Source: Chitinophaga sp. H8 (GTDB lineage: Bacteria > Bacteroidota > Bacteroidia > Chitinophagales > Chitinophagaceae). Taken from it: 64,000 nt of DNA. The translations under genes were made by a program, and so were the position numbers. Positions 54,867 to 62,991 of this stretch are shown in pieces; positions within the stretch are counted from its first letter, which is position 1; each line of letters begins with the position of its first letter. The notes below the pieces were generated by a model that was not told the DNA's origin, searched no databases, and worked only from the letters and a program-made list of their open reading frames with translations. The DNA lies in contig NZ_JBEXAC010000001.1 of assembly GCF_040567655.1 (NCBI RefSeq), positions 744,001 through 808,000 on the forward strand, written 5' to 3'.

Positions 54867-56252
54867 ATGAAACAACGATTATTAAATATACTGAGCACTG
54901 CCGTACTACTGCCGGCATTGCTGTTGGCAGGTTGCGATAAATACCTGGATGTCAAGAACTCCAGCTCCACCATCATTCCTAACCGGGTTAGCGAGCTGGA
55001 AGCTATCATGGACAATCCGGCAGTTGTGGCTTTGAATAGCATACCTGCACAGCAGGAGCGGATATCCGATTACAGTATCCTTACACCTGATGCTTTTGCC
55101 GCATTGTCGGATGAAGAACGAAATGAATACCTGTTCAATGTGCAGCCGGAAGATCTTACCGTTTCGAGTACCTGGACCAGTGCCTACAAAAAAATATTCA
55201 GCTGCAATGTGGTGCTCGACCTGCTGCCAACGGTTAAGGATGGCCTTACCCAACGGGGGCTACAATTAAAAGGGCATGCTTTGTATTACAGGGGGTTTAC
55301 ACATTTTATGCTGTTGGAACATTTTTCCATGCCCTACAATAAAGAAACGGCAGATAAGGATCCTGGGATACCCATTAAAAAGAATCCGGCAGAAGGCGAC
55401 AAAACCGTACGGTCTACGGTAGCCGGGTCGTATAAAAGTATATTGGAGGATCTTGATGAGGCCGTGCGTTTATTGCCAGCCCGGGAACCGCTGTTGACCC
55501 GGCCCGATAAACTGGCCGCCCATGCTGTCCTGGCCCGCATTTACCTGGTAAGAGGAGAATATGATAAAGCGCGGGACCACGCCAGCGAGGTGCTCAGTGT
55601 TACATCTTATGTGGATGATTATAATACCCGGGACCTTGGACTGCCGCTGCCTTTTAATTATAACATGGAAGAAATCATCATTCCGCATAGTGGAGTTGGA
55701 CCTATGTTTTCGGACCCAAGAAAGTCGCTGGTGACCCCGGCGTTTTATCAAAGCTATGATGAGGACGATTTAAGAAAAACAGGTCTTTTTACCGTCAATG
55801 CACCCGATAATATCGTGTTTAAAGGGAGTTACACCGGATGGGTTAGTGCGGCAATGTTTGTCGGTACCACAGTTCCTGAAATGTTGTTGATAAGGGCCGA
55901 GTGCTGGGCCAGGGGAGGAGATGCGGATAAAGCCATGAAAGATTTGAATGATCTCTTGCAACACCGGTACAAAAAAGAGCACTTTCAACTCCGTACTGCA
56001 TCGGGTGCGGATGATGCACTGATGCAAGTAATAACCGAAAGAAAAAAGGAATTGCCTTTTCGCGGACTCCGCGCCATGGACCTACGGCGGCTGGGGAACG
56101 ATCCGAGATTTGCTGTTACATTGGAACGAACGATTACGGTCAATGGGCAAACATTCACAGCAACACTCCGCCCTGGCAGCAACCGGTATGCTTTGCCTAT
56201 ACCAAAAACTGTAATCGATTTAACAGGAATCGAACAGAATAACTTAAAATAA
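54867..56252 (+). CDS. SusD/RagB family outer-membrane lipoprotein
   Basis: The ATG at 54867 gives a lipoprotein signal with lipobox LLAGC; the open frame extends back into the SusC gene, but that part is not coding. The 461-residue body has SusD features: LKGHALYYRGFTHFMLLEHF near 130, HAVLARIYLVRGEYDKARDH near 220, EMLLIRAECWARGGDADKAM near 335 and ITERKKELPFRGLRAMDLRRLG near 390. It follows SusC by 10 bases. The substrate is unknown; the downstream genes are redox proteins, not glycoside hydrolases. Confidence 0.9.
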   Translation: MKQRLLNILSTAVLLPALLLAGCDKYLDVKNSSSTIIPNRVSELEAIMDNPAVVALNSIPAQQERISDYSILTPDAFAALSDEERNEYLFNVQPEDLTVSSTWTSAYKKIFSCNVVLDLLPTVKDGLTQRGLQLKGHALYYRGFTHFMLLEHFSMPYNKETADKDPGIPIKKNPAEGDKTVRSTVAGSYKSILEDLDEAVRLLPAREPLLTRPDKLAAHAVLARIYLVRGEYDKARDHASEVLSVTSYVDDYNTRDLGLPLPFNYNMEEIIIPHSGVGPMFSDPRKSLVTPAFYQSYDEDDLRKTGLFTVNAPDNIVFKGSYTGWVSAAMFVGTTVPEMLLIRAECWARGGDADKAMKDLNDLLQHRYKKEHFQLRTASGADDALMQVITERKKELPFRGLRAMDLRRLGNDPRFAVTLERTITVNGQTFTATLRPGSNRYALPIPKTVIDLTGIEQNNLK

Positions 56253-56262
56253 TCCGGTAGTT

Positions 56263-57687
56263 ATGTTGAAGTATTTTTGGATGCGTTGCACGTGTCTTGT
56301 TTTGTCATGTATTGTGGTGATGGGACTAGTGAAGTCTTCCGCCATAGCCCAAACCCATCAAAGCCCACTCCGGCCACTGAAGGTGGGGGATCAGTTACCT
56401 GATCTGCTGATAAAGGATATCGAAAATTATACGAAGCAAGATGTAAAAATGAGTGAGTTCAGGGGTAAATACCTGTTGCTCGATTTCTGGGCTTCCGGCT
56501 GTATATCCTGCTATTCCGGGTTCAAACGGCTCGTAGGGCTGCAAAAACGCTTTGAAAAAGATTTTCAGGCGATTATGCTAAACCCTTACGAAACGAAGGA
56601 AGAAATGAAGCGGCGGACGACCCACCCATCCATTGCCCAAAGAGTATACCTGCCAGACCTGCCCTCGATTATTGGCGATAACAGGTGGGATAGCCTGTTC
56701 CCTTTTCCCACACTGGGCCAGCAGGTTTGGATCGATCGAAAGGGCAAGGTAATCGGGATATCCGTTCCGCATAACACCAACAGTAAGGTCATCGAAAAAA
56801 TGATCGAAACCGGTGAACTGGATATCATCATGGCTTCTTCTTTTTTCCATAATCTTAAAACTGTAAAACTTAGAACGGTATTGGATAAACGTCAGTCAGA
56901 CTCCACAGATCACAGCATTTTTTCAACGATCTACACTGGGGAAGGTGCTAATATATACGGTCTTCAGTCGGGGCGGGTGGTTGATTCCTCGCGTGGCACG
57001 GTGCGTTACAGCTTTATGAATTACAGTTACGACCAACTTTTTTACAGTACACTGCAGCTGGGTCAGAAAATTTTCGGACAAGATGCAAAGCCCTGGGTAA
57101 CGGTGTTTGAGATGGCTTACCCGCAATATTTTTTGATGCCGGATAACGAAGGGGAGATAGATGGATACTACCGGCGGAATCGGTTTTGTTACGAAATAGA
57201 ATTGCCGTTATCGCAGGAGGCCGTCCTGCCATCGATCATGTGGCAGGAGCTGAACCAGTATATCGGGCAAAAGCTGGGGATCAACGCCCGTATAGAAACA
57301 CGGCCACGTCTGACCCGGGTTTTTCGGATTAAAAATCCTGCGGCATTACCACTGTCGAAAGGCGGGAAAAAGAACAAGCAGTTTCCTGACAAAAACACCG
57401 GTTATACTACAAGATTTACGAATACGCCGGTAAAGAACGTATTAAAAGATATCGCCGGCACCTTAACGGACCGGGGTTTATTATCCGATGTGGAAGGCTA
57501 CCGGCCACTGCCCTGTGTGGTGGAGTCTGATGATAATACTTTGGTGGACATGGCGGTTGAAAGTCATATCGGGGGCCATTCAGGTAGAAATTATTTGAAT
57601 GCCCTGTTTGGATCTCTGGATGCATTGGGAATAGCGGTGGCGGAAGAATACCGGCCAACAGCGGTGCTGGTTTATTACGACCGCTGA
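56263..57687 (+). CDS. TlpA-like redoxin with DUF3738-like C-terminal extension
   Basis: This 474-residue exported protein has a signal ending AIAQ and a redoxin domain (residues about 38-185) with active site ASGCISC (Cys80, Cys83). The next 280 residues are not thioredoxin. Their end (TPVKNVLKDIAGTL, then LFGSLDALGIAVAEEYRPTA) resembles the DUF3738 domain known from soil bacteria and some Bacteroidota redoxins; this is recognised by eye only. The gene follows SusD by 10 bases, so it belongs to the rightward locus. The redox partner is unknown. Confidence 0.75.
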   Translation: MLKYFWMRCTCLVLSCIVVMGLVKSSAIAQTHQSPLRPLKVGDQLPDLLIKDIENYTKQDVKMSEFRGKYLLLDFWASGCISCYSGFKRLVGLQKRFEKDFQAIMLNPYETKEEMKRRTTHPSIAQRVYLPDLPSIIGDNRWDSLFPFPTLGQQVWIDRKGKVIGISVPHNTNSKVIEKMIETGELDIIMASSFFHNLKTVKLRTVLDKRQSDSTDHSIFSTIYTGEGANIYGLQSGRVVDSSRGTVRYSFMNYSYDQLFYSTLQLGQKIFGQDAKPWVTVFEMAYPQYFLMPDNEGEIDGYYRRNRFCYEIELPLSQEAVLPSIMWQELNQYIGQKLGINARIETRPRLTRVFRIKNPAALPLSKGGKKNKQFPDKNTGYTTRFTNTPVKNVLKDIAGTLTDRGLLSDVEGYRPLPCVVESDDNTLVDMAVESHIGGHSGRNYLNALFGSLDALGIAVAEEYRPTAVLVYYDR

Positions 57688-57710
57688 ATTTTTAACTTCA
57701 AACAAATCTG

Positions 57711-58874
57711 ATGAAAAAACATATTGTTATCACCTGCATTTGCATTCTTTTGTCGACGGTTTCGATGGCCCAATTATTGACGGCTAAATTTGAAGGACCG
57801 GTAAGCGAGTTTAGTAAGGTTTATTTACTCCGGTACGATATGGTTAATCACCAATTTCTGACTTCCGATTCTGCGCTGATAAAGGATGGCGGTTTTCAGT
57901 TCCATCTAAAGGAAGATAAAGAACCCAGCTTTGCTTATCTGAGGCTAAAAGACCAAAAAGGGAATTGGATTTGGACGAGCACTGTAGAACTATTTGTTGC
58001 TCCCGACTCCATCCTGCTACTGTGTGAAGATTCTTTAAAAAATGCACGCATATTTAATTCGCCCATCAATTATGATCACCTGCGCTTAAATGAAATGACT
58101 GCGCCGGGGAGGAAATACGCTGATGATATCCATCTTAGATATATAGCGGAAACTAAAAAAGTACCCCCCGACATTTTGAACACGAAAGAGTACCAGCAGT
58201 TTGGAATAAAGCGGTTTCAAGCTGCCCGGCAAGGGCTCTACGATGCCTATGAAACATTTATTGACAAAAATCCCTCTTCCTGGATCAGCCTGTATGCATT
58301 GAGGAGGAGAATGCAGGAAATGGGGGCAGACTTTGTTAAGATGAATAACCTTTTTTTGCAGTTGGATCAAAACATCAGAGAGTCGACGGGTGGTACCAGC
58401 ATTGCGAAGCGTTTAAGTAATATGAGGAATGTGCAGGTGGGATCAACGGCTCCGGTGTTTCAACTGCCTAATATAAAGGGACAGCTGGTTGACCTGAAAA
58501 ATTACCGCGGTAAGTATGTATTACTGGAGTTCTGGAGTTCGGGCTGTGGCCCCTGCCGATTGGAGGCACCTCATTTAAAGTCCGCATTTGCCAAATACAG
58601 GGATAACGGTTTTGATATCCTCAGTATTTCTTTGGATGATGCGAATCAATATAAGGGTAAGGAGAATTGGCTGAAAGCGGTTGAAAAGGACGAAACTGGT
58701 ATCTGGCAGCAGGTAAGCGATTTAAAGGGAAGCAAATCGCCGGTAGTAGCTGCCTATAATGTAGGGGCCATTCCTCAGAACTTTTTGCTGGATCCAGACG
58801 GATTAATCATTGCCAAAAACCTTAGAGGGGGAGATCTCCATGATTACCTGGAAAAATTATTTGGAAAAGAGTAA
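57711..58874 (+). CDS. TlpA-family thiol-disulphide oxidoreductase with DUF4369-like N-terminal region
   Basis: This 387-residue protein has a signal ending SMAQ, an N-terminal beta domain (LTAKFEGPVSEFSKVYLLRY) of the DUF4369 type, a helical middle, and a TlpA domain from residue 240 with the active site SSGCGPC (Cys279, Cys282) and cis-proline loop GAIPQNFLLD. It is the counterpart of the TlpA-like protein of the leftward locus and probably the last intact gene here. Confidence 0.88.
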   Translation: MKKHIVITCICILLSTVSMAQLLTAKFEGPVSEFSKVYLLRYDMVNHQFLTSDSALIKDGGFQFHLKEDKEPSFAYLRLKDQKGNWIWTSTVELFVAPDSILLLCEDSLKNARIFNSPINYDHLRLNEMTAPGRKYADDIHLRYIAETKKVPPDILNTKEYQQFGIKRFQAARQGLYDAYETFIDKNPSSWISLYALRRRMQEMGADFVKMNNLFLQLDQNIRESTGGTSIAKRLSNMRNVQVGSTAPVFQLPNIKGQLVDLKNYRGKYVLLEFWSSGCGPCRLEAPHLKSAFAKYRDNGFDILSISLDDANQYKGKENWLKAVEKDETGIWQQVSDLKGSKSPVVAAYNVGAIPQNFLLDPDGLIIAKNLRGGDLHDYLEKLFGKE

Positions 58875-59058
58875 ACGCATACAATTGGTTATACTAAGTT
58901 TTTTAATGACATCTATTACCGTCGTTAGGGATGCCCAGGAGGCAGCGAGCTGGTCTGCAAGACATGTTAAAAACACCCTGATAATGTCGTGATTGCCCCC
59001 CATACAATTAGCCTGGTCTCTTTAATTTTGAACAGTCATTAAACTAAATAGAAAATAA

Positions 59059-59628
59059 ATGAGAAAGATCAGGATCTTCGAACACGCATCACTTGACGGC
59101 GTGATCGAGCACGACAAAAATTATGCATATCCGGCATGGACTACTCCATACCGGACCCCTGAAGGGATGGCCATGCTGCTTGATGTATATGGCCACAACT
59201 TTGACCTGCTGATTGGCCGCCGCACATACGACGAGTGGTTGGGCTACTGGCCAAATGCCGGGGACTTCCCGATGGCAAACGCTATAAATACTGCCACCAA
59301 ATATGTAGTCACCCACCGACCAGAGCACCTCCCATGGGGGCCGGTGAAAGCGCTGGGAGGGGATGTCATCGGGGAGATACGTCATCTTAAATCAACAGAC
59401 GGCCCTGACCTGGTGCTCTCGGGAAGTATTTCTCTCACATCTTTGTTACTTGATGCGGGATTGGCAGATGATGTTATCCTGATAGTATACCCCGTATTAC
59501 TGGGCCGCGGCAGACGGCTTTTGTCAGACGGTTTTGATGCCCGCAAGCTCGAATTTGTCAGTACTAAAGTTACCCCAACGGGCGTACTCCTGAATACTTA
59601 CCGACATATGGGATCGCTGAATAGTTGA
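59059..59628 (+). CDS. RibD C-terminal / dihydrofolate reductase family protein
   Basis: This 189-residue cytoplasmic protein starts RKIRIFEHASLDGVIEH and has LLIGRRTYDEWLGYWP near residue 52, VLSGSISLTSLLLDAGLADD near 118 and YPVLLGRGRRLLSDG near 140. These are the marks of the small RibD_C-type reductases (often called YyaP/YwjB-like) that use NADPH. It is not the essential folate enzyme. It seems monocistronic; TAATTTTG at 59023-59030 fits a -7 box but lacks a good -33 partner. Its substrate is unknown. Confidence 0.85.
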   Translation: MRKIRIFEHASLDGVIEHDKNYAYPAWTTPYRTPEGMAMLLDVYGHNFDLLIGRRTYDEWLGYWPNAGDFPMANAINTATKYVVTHRPEHLPWGPVKALGGDVIGEIRHLKSTDGPDLVLSGSISLTSLLLDAGLADDVILIVYPVLLGRGRRLLSDGFDARKLEFVSTKVTPTGVLLNTYRHMGSLNS

Positions 59629-59697
59629 TTTTGCCGGATCAGAAATAAGGCCCACTTAATTGTAACCTCTTAGAAAAAGCAAAGTATAATGCCTCAG

Positions 59698-59738
59698 ATT
59701 GGGACTGATCATCAAGGTGATGTTCAATCCCAATTTTT
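59698..59738 (+). terminator. Probable terminator of the reductase gene
   Basis: ATTGGGA (59698-59704) pairs with TCCCAAT (59728-59734), with a smaller inner stem CATCA/TGATG, and is followed by a T run to 59738. It lies 70 bases after the reductase stop. Confidence 0.6.
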
Positions 59739-59968
59739 ATGTTTGCCTGATACTGCTATAAAGTTCATTACTCGCCCCGATAACCAAAAGGCACTCAACC
59801 AGCCTTTAAAGTGCAGGTTCTTTTTATTTTGAGCAACGTTCTGCTGATAGATTCCCACTACAGCAGCTAAAGGAAAAAGTTGCGTAAGAGCATCCCCGTT
59901 ATTTGAACAGGAAACTATTTTGTGTTTTTTTTCGACTTTTTCCAGAATATCGCAGTATAATATTACAA
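59739..59968. other. Remainder of the intergenic gap before the ECF sigma gene
   Basis: Together with the terminator this forms a 340-base gap. No gene is seen. TTTG at 59902-59905 followed by TATTTTG near 59916 looks promoter-like but the spacing is wrong for the known consensus. Confidence 0.3.
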
Positions 59969-60544
59969 ATGGATAAGTTCATGCACGAGCATAACCTTAA
60001 CGAATGGATAGTACAATGTCAGCAAGGTGATGCGGTTGCATTCGGGCAGATAGTAGCTGTATATCAGCCCAGGATTTTTGCTTATGTATTCAGACTGGTG
60101 GGCAATGACGCTGATGCAAAGGACGTGGTACAGGAAACTTTTTTAAAGGCATGGGTTTATTGTAAAACCTATGACCTGAAGTTCCGGTTCAGTACCTGGC
60201 TGTATACTATTGCTACCAATTGCAGCTATGACTACCTGCATGCAAAAAAACCTTTAATACTGCATGCGGAAGAAAATATGATCCTGCTGAGTGACCAGTT
60301 GGTTAACTCCGACCTCGAACAACAGTTGCTGAACAGGAATATCGCTGCTGTTATTGCACAGCTTACACATAACCTTACTCCCAAACAGCGACTGGTGTTT
60401 ACGCTAAAATATCTGGAAGGTCTGGAAACAGCAGAAATAACCATGATTACGAAACTGAGTGCGGAAAAAGTGAAAAGCAACCTGTATCTGGCAAAGAAAG
60501 GTATAAAGGAAGTATTACGCAAAATGAAGATCTATGAAAAGTGA
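59969..60544 (+). CDS. ECF RNA polymerase sigma factor
   Basis: The frame is open from a TTG at 59903; the ATG at 59969 is the likely start, giving 191 residues. Region 2 (FGQIVAVYQPRIFAYVFRLV, AKDVVQETFLKAW, FSTWLYTIATNCSYDYL) and region 4 (LTPKQRLVFTLKYLEGLETAE and ITKLSAEKVKSNLYLAKKGI) are clear. Unlike the other sigmas here it is not followed by FecR but overlaps by 11 bases a small membrane protein gene, the usual position of an anti-sigma factor of another type. Confidence 0.9.
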   Translation: MDKFMHEHNLNEWIVQCQQGDAVAFGQIVAVYQPRIFAYVFRLVGNDADAKDVVQETFLKAWVYCKTYDLKFRFSTWLYTIATNCSYDYLHAKKPLILHAEENMILLSDQLVNSDLEQQLLNRNIAAVIAQLTHNLTPKQRLVFTLKYLEGLETAEITMITKLSAEKVKSNLYLAKKGIKEVLRKMKIYEK

Positions 60545-60947
60545 TGAAAAAACAGCGCAAATATTGGCTGCATTACAGGCGCTTCAGCCTGCATTGAATG
60601 AAGAGGATGCGGCTAAACTTACAAACAGCATTATGGCTGGTATTGCAAATAAAAAGCAAGTAAGCAAAACCCGTGGTAAGCTGCTTAGTATGGCTAAAAC
60701 TATTTCTGCTGCAGCTGCCATCCTGTTGCTTGTTTTTCTTTTGTATCAACAGGTTGCTGAATCAGATGAACATCAATCAGGGGTTATTTATAATCCTTAT
60801 TATAAAAAGATTGCCAGGAATCAGGGCAGCTTACCTCCAACGAAATCCATGAGTGAACTGCTGGACCATTATTGGCAGCTCCAAAAAGATAAAAGTACTA
60901 TAGCCGGTTTCAGAGAACAATATCATCAAATGTCAGGAAAAAAGTAA
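60534..60947 (+). CDS. Small single-pass membrane protein, probable anti-sigma factor
   Basis: I do not recognise a family. This 137-residue protein has a cytoplasmic part of about 55 residues (AQILAALQALQPALNEEDA), one membrane helix (AAAAILLLVFLLYQQ near 58-72) and a periplasmic tail with YNPYYKKIAR and LLDHYWQLQKD. The 11-base overlap with the sigma gene and the topology suggest that it holds that sigma factor at the membrane. No zinc-binding HxxxCxxC motif is present. Confidence 0.6.
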   Translation: MKSDEKTAQILAALQALQPALNEEDAAKLTNSIMAGIANKKQVSKTRGKLLSMAKTISAAAAILLLVFLLYQQVAESDEHQSGVIYNPYYKKIARNQGSLPPTKSMSELLDHYWQLQKDKSTIAGFREQYHQMSGKK

Positions 60948-60951
60948 TATC

Positions 60952-62055
60952 ATGAAAACAACAATCAGAAATATAGTAATACTGGCCAGTGCCCTGCTGG
61001 CAGCCTGCAGCCCTAATGCGAATATGACTACTGTTCTCAACAGCAATGGAAGTTGCGATAGGGTATTAGTTGCCACGGTAAATGAAAAGTTTATACAGGG
61101 AGACACCACCGAACATCCGTTTATTATGGATCTTAATGGCTGGGATATTAAATGGAAATTTAAAGGAGAAAAAATAAGAAATGACTGGCCTGTAAAAGAC
61201 TGGAAGAAAGACCCGCCGGATAGTGCCGCAACTATTACCGCAATAGCCCATAAGCACTATAACTCTGTAAAACAAATGGCAGAAGAATTCCGGATAAAAC
61301 CATCAAATGCCTGGAGCGATATAAGAATAAAGCCGGTGTTGGAAGAAAGGTTCCGCTTTTTTTATACTTACTATGACTATAAAGAATCATTTTCCAAACT
61401 ACCAATAACGCAAGTCATACCCGTGAGCAGGTATCTGAGTGCTGAGGAAGCAGGCTATTGGCTGACTGGTAAGCCTGATATCCTGAAAGGTATGAATGGG
61501 GTAGAGGCAGTAGATGTATTGAACAACATTGAGAAAAGAGCCGGAAAATGGTTAATCCACAATTTGTTTGAGATGCAATACAGTGAGTTGTTAAAGCACC
61601 TGGAATTAATTGCCAACCATCCTGCTAAAGCCACCATGGATACCCAAAAGGATAGTGTCTTTGCCTTGTATTTTTCTGAGTATACCAGTGAGCAGGCTAA
61701 ATATGATTTGATGCCAATATTGGATAAGGCATTTAAAACACAGGCATTTGGCAACTTTGCCAAAGCAGGTAACGATAGCCTGGTAGCACAGATCAATGAG
61801 CCGGAAACGTATAAGCATCTGTCAGATTATTTTAGTGTGATTATCGACTACAAACTGGTGATGCCAGGCGATATTATTACATCGGATGGTATCCTGTCTC
61901 AGGATACATTGAGTTGGAGAATAGATGCTTACAGGCTGCTAAATGGGGATTATACCATGGAGGCGTCGTCTAAAAAAACAAATCTGTGGGCCTTTTTTGT
62001 AGTCGCATTTCTGGTGTTAGGAACGCTTGTACTGTTTTTTGTAAAAAGAAAGTAA
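60952..62055 (+). CDS. Unknown lipoprotein-like protein with C-terminal membrane helix
   Basis: I do not recognise this 367-residue protein. The N-terminus is a lipoprotein signal with lipobox LAAC. The end is a second hydrophobic helix (AFFVVAFLVLGTLVLFF) followed by basic KRK. The large middle part between residues 25 and 335 is periplasmic by this topology and has no known motif. It starts 4 bases after the anti-sigma-like gene, so the three genes form one operon and it may be the sensor of the system or the sigma factor's main target. Confidence 0.6.
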   Translation: MKTTIRNIVILASALLAACSPNANMTTVLNSNGSCDRVLVATVNEKFIQGDTTEHPFIMDLNGWDIKWKFKGEKIRNDWPVKDWKKDPPDSAATITAIAHKHYNSVKQMAEEFRIKPSNAWSDIRIKPVLEERFRFFYTYYDYKESFSKLPITQVIPVSRYLSAEEAGYWLTGKPDILKGMNGVEAVDVLNNIEKRAGKWLIHNLFEMQYSELLKHLELIANHPAKATMDTQKDSVFALYFSEYTSEQAKYDLMPILDKAFKTQAFGNFAKAGNDSLVAQINEPETYKHLSDYFSVIIDYKLVMPGDIITSDGILSQDTLSWRIDAYRLLNGDYTMEASSKKTNLWAFFVVAFLVLGTLVLFFVKRK

Positions 62056-62344
62056 GTATTCCCGCAGGTGCTTCTGACTGTAGTATAGATTGGGGGGAAT
62101 AATCTTTGATGGTATAGTTTCTCACGTGAAAATTCAAAAAAGTATTTTACCCAAAAAACAGCCTGGTTGATCATGTTGTTTAATTCTCCAGAGGTGTTTT
62201 GATATCTGAAACTATTGCATTATACTTGTGTCAACTAAAATCTACGCTTACTAATAGCGATTTATATCGCTGGCATATCAATAGTTAATAGTTAAAAAGA
62301 GTCCATCTATTGTCAGTATCCGGTATTTAAGAATTTCATATATA
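62056..62344. other. Intergenic region before the last ECF sigma gene
   Basis: These 289 bases contain no gene. A small hairpin AGCGAT/ATCGCT with loop TTAT lies near 62257-62272. I see no exact TTTG/TAnnTTTG pair. Confidence 0.3.
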
Positions 62345-62914
62345 ATGGGTAAATACCAAGCAAGCTCAGATGATGAATTACTAGTGCGCTTACAAAAGGG
62401 CGATGATGCTGCCTTTACCGAGATCTATAATCGGTATTGTGAAATGCTTTTTGCTATTGCATACAACAGGGTGAAGGAGGTGCCAGCTGCCCAGGATATT
62501 GTACAGGATTTATTTACCAGTTTGTGGCTCAACCGGAATAAAATAGTCTTACGCTCGTTAAAAAACTATCTTGCTACTGCTATTAAGTACCTTTCGCTGG
62601 CATATCTGCGTAAAGCAGACCGTGTGGATACATTCTGCAATGAGACTACTAAGATGCCTGCCACCACAAGTACTATAGAGTACGACCTTCATTATAAGTA
62701 CTTGCTTCAGTTATTGCAGGAAGAAACCAACCAGCTTCCTGAAAAATGCCGGCTTATATTTAAATACAGCCGTGAAGATAGTATGACGGTTGCTGAAATA
62801 GCCGATCAACTCCAAATATCCCCCCGTACTGTTGAAACACAGATCTACAAAGCCTTACGTCACCTGCGGAAGTCATTTAAGAGCAAGATGGCCCACTTTT
62901 TTTGCTGGTTATGA
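62345..62914 (+). CDS. ECF RNA polymerase sigma factor
   Basis: This 189-residue protein has region 2 (FTEIYNRYCEMLFAIAYNRV, AQDIVQDLFTSLWLNRNKI) and region 4 (LPEKCRLIFKYSREDSMTVAE, IADQLQISPRTVETQIYKAL). Its hydrophobic end MAHFFCWL is like other FecR-paired sigmas. A FecR gene starts 77 bases later, so this is the beginning of a third sigma/FecR-controlled locus running out of the window. Confidence 0.92.
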   Translation: MGKYQASSDDELLVRLQKGDDAAFTEIYNRYCEMLFAIAYNRVKEVPAAQDIVQDLFTSLWLNRNKIVLRSLKNYLATAIKYLSLAYLRKADRVDTFCNETTKMPATTSTIEYDLHYKYLLQLLQEETNQLPEKCRLIFKYSREDSMTVAEIADQLQISPRTVETQIYKALRHLRKSFKSKMAHFFCWL

Positions 62915-62991
62915 TACTATTTTAAAAAAAAGTTCAGGATGACATACGTGTAAAACGTTGTTTGTATCACTTACATTATACAACAAGGACT

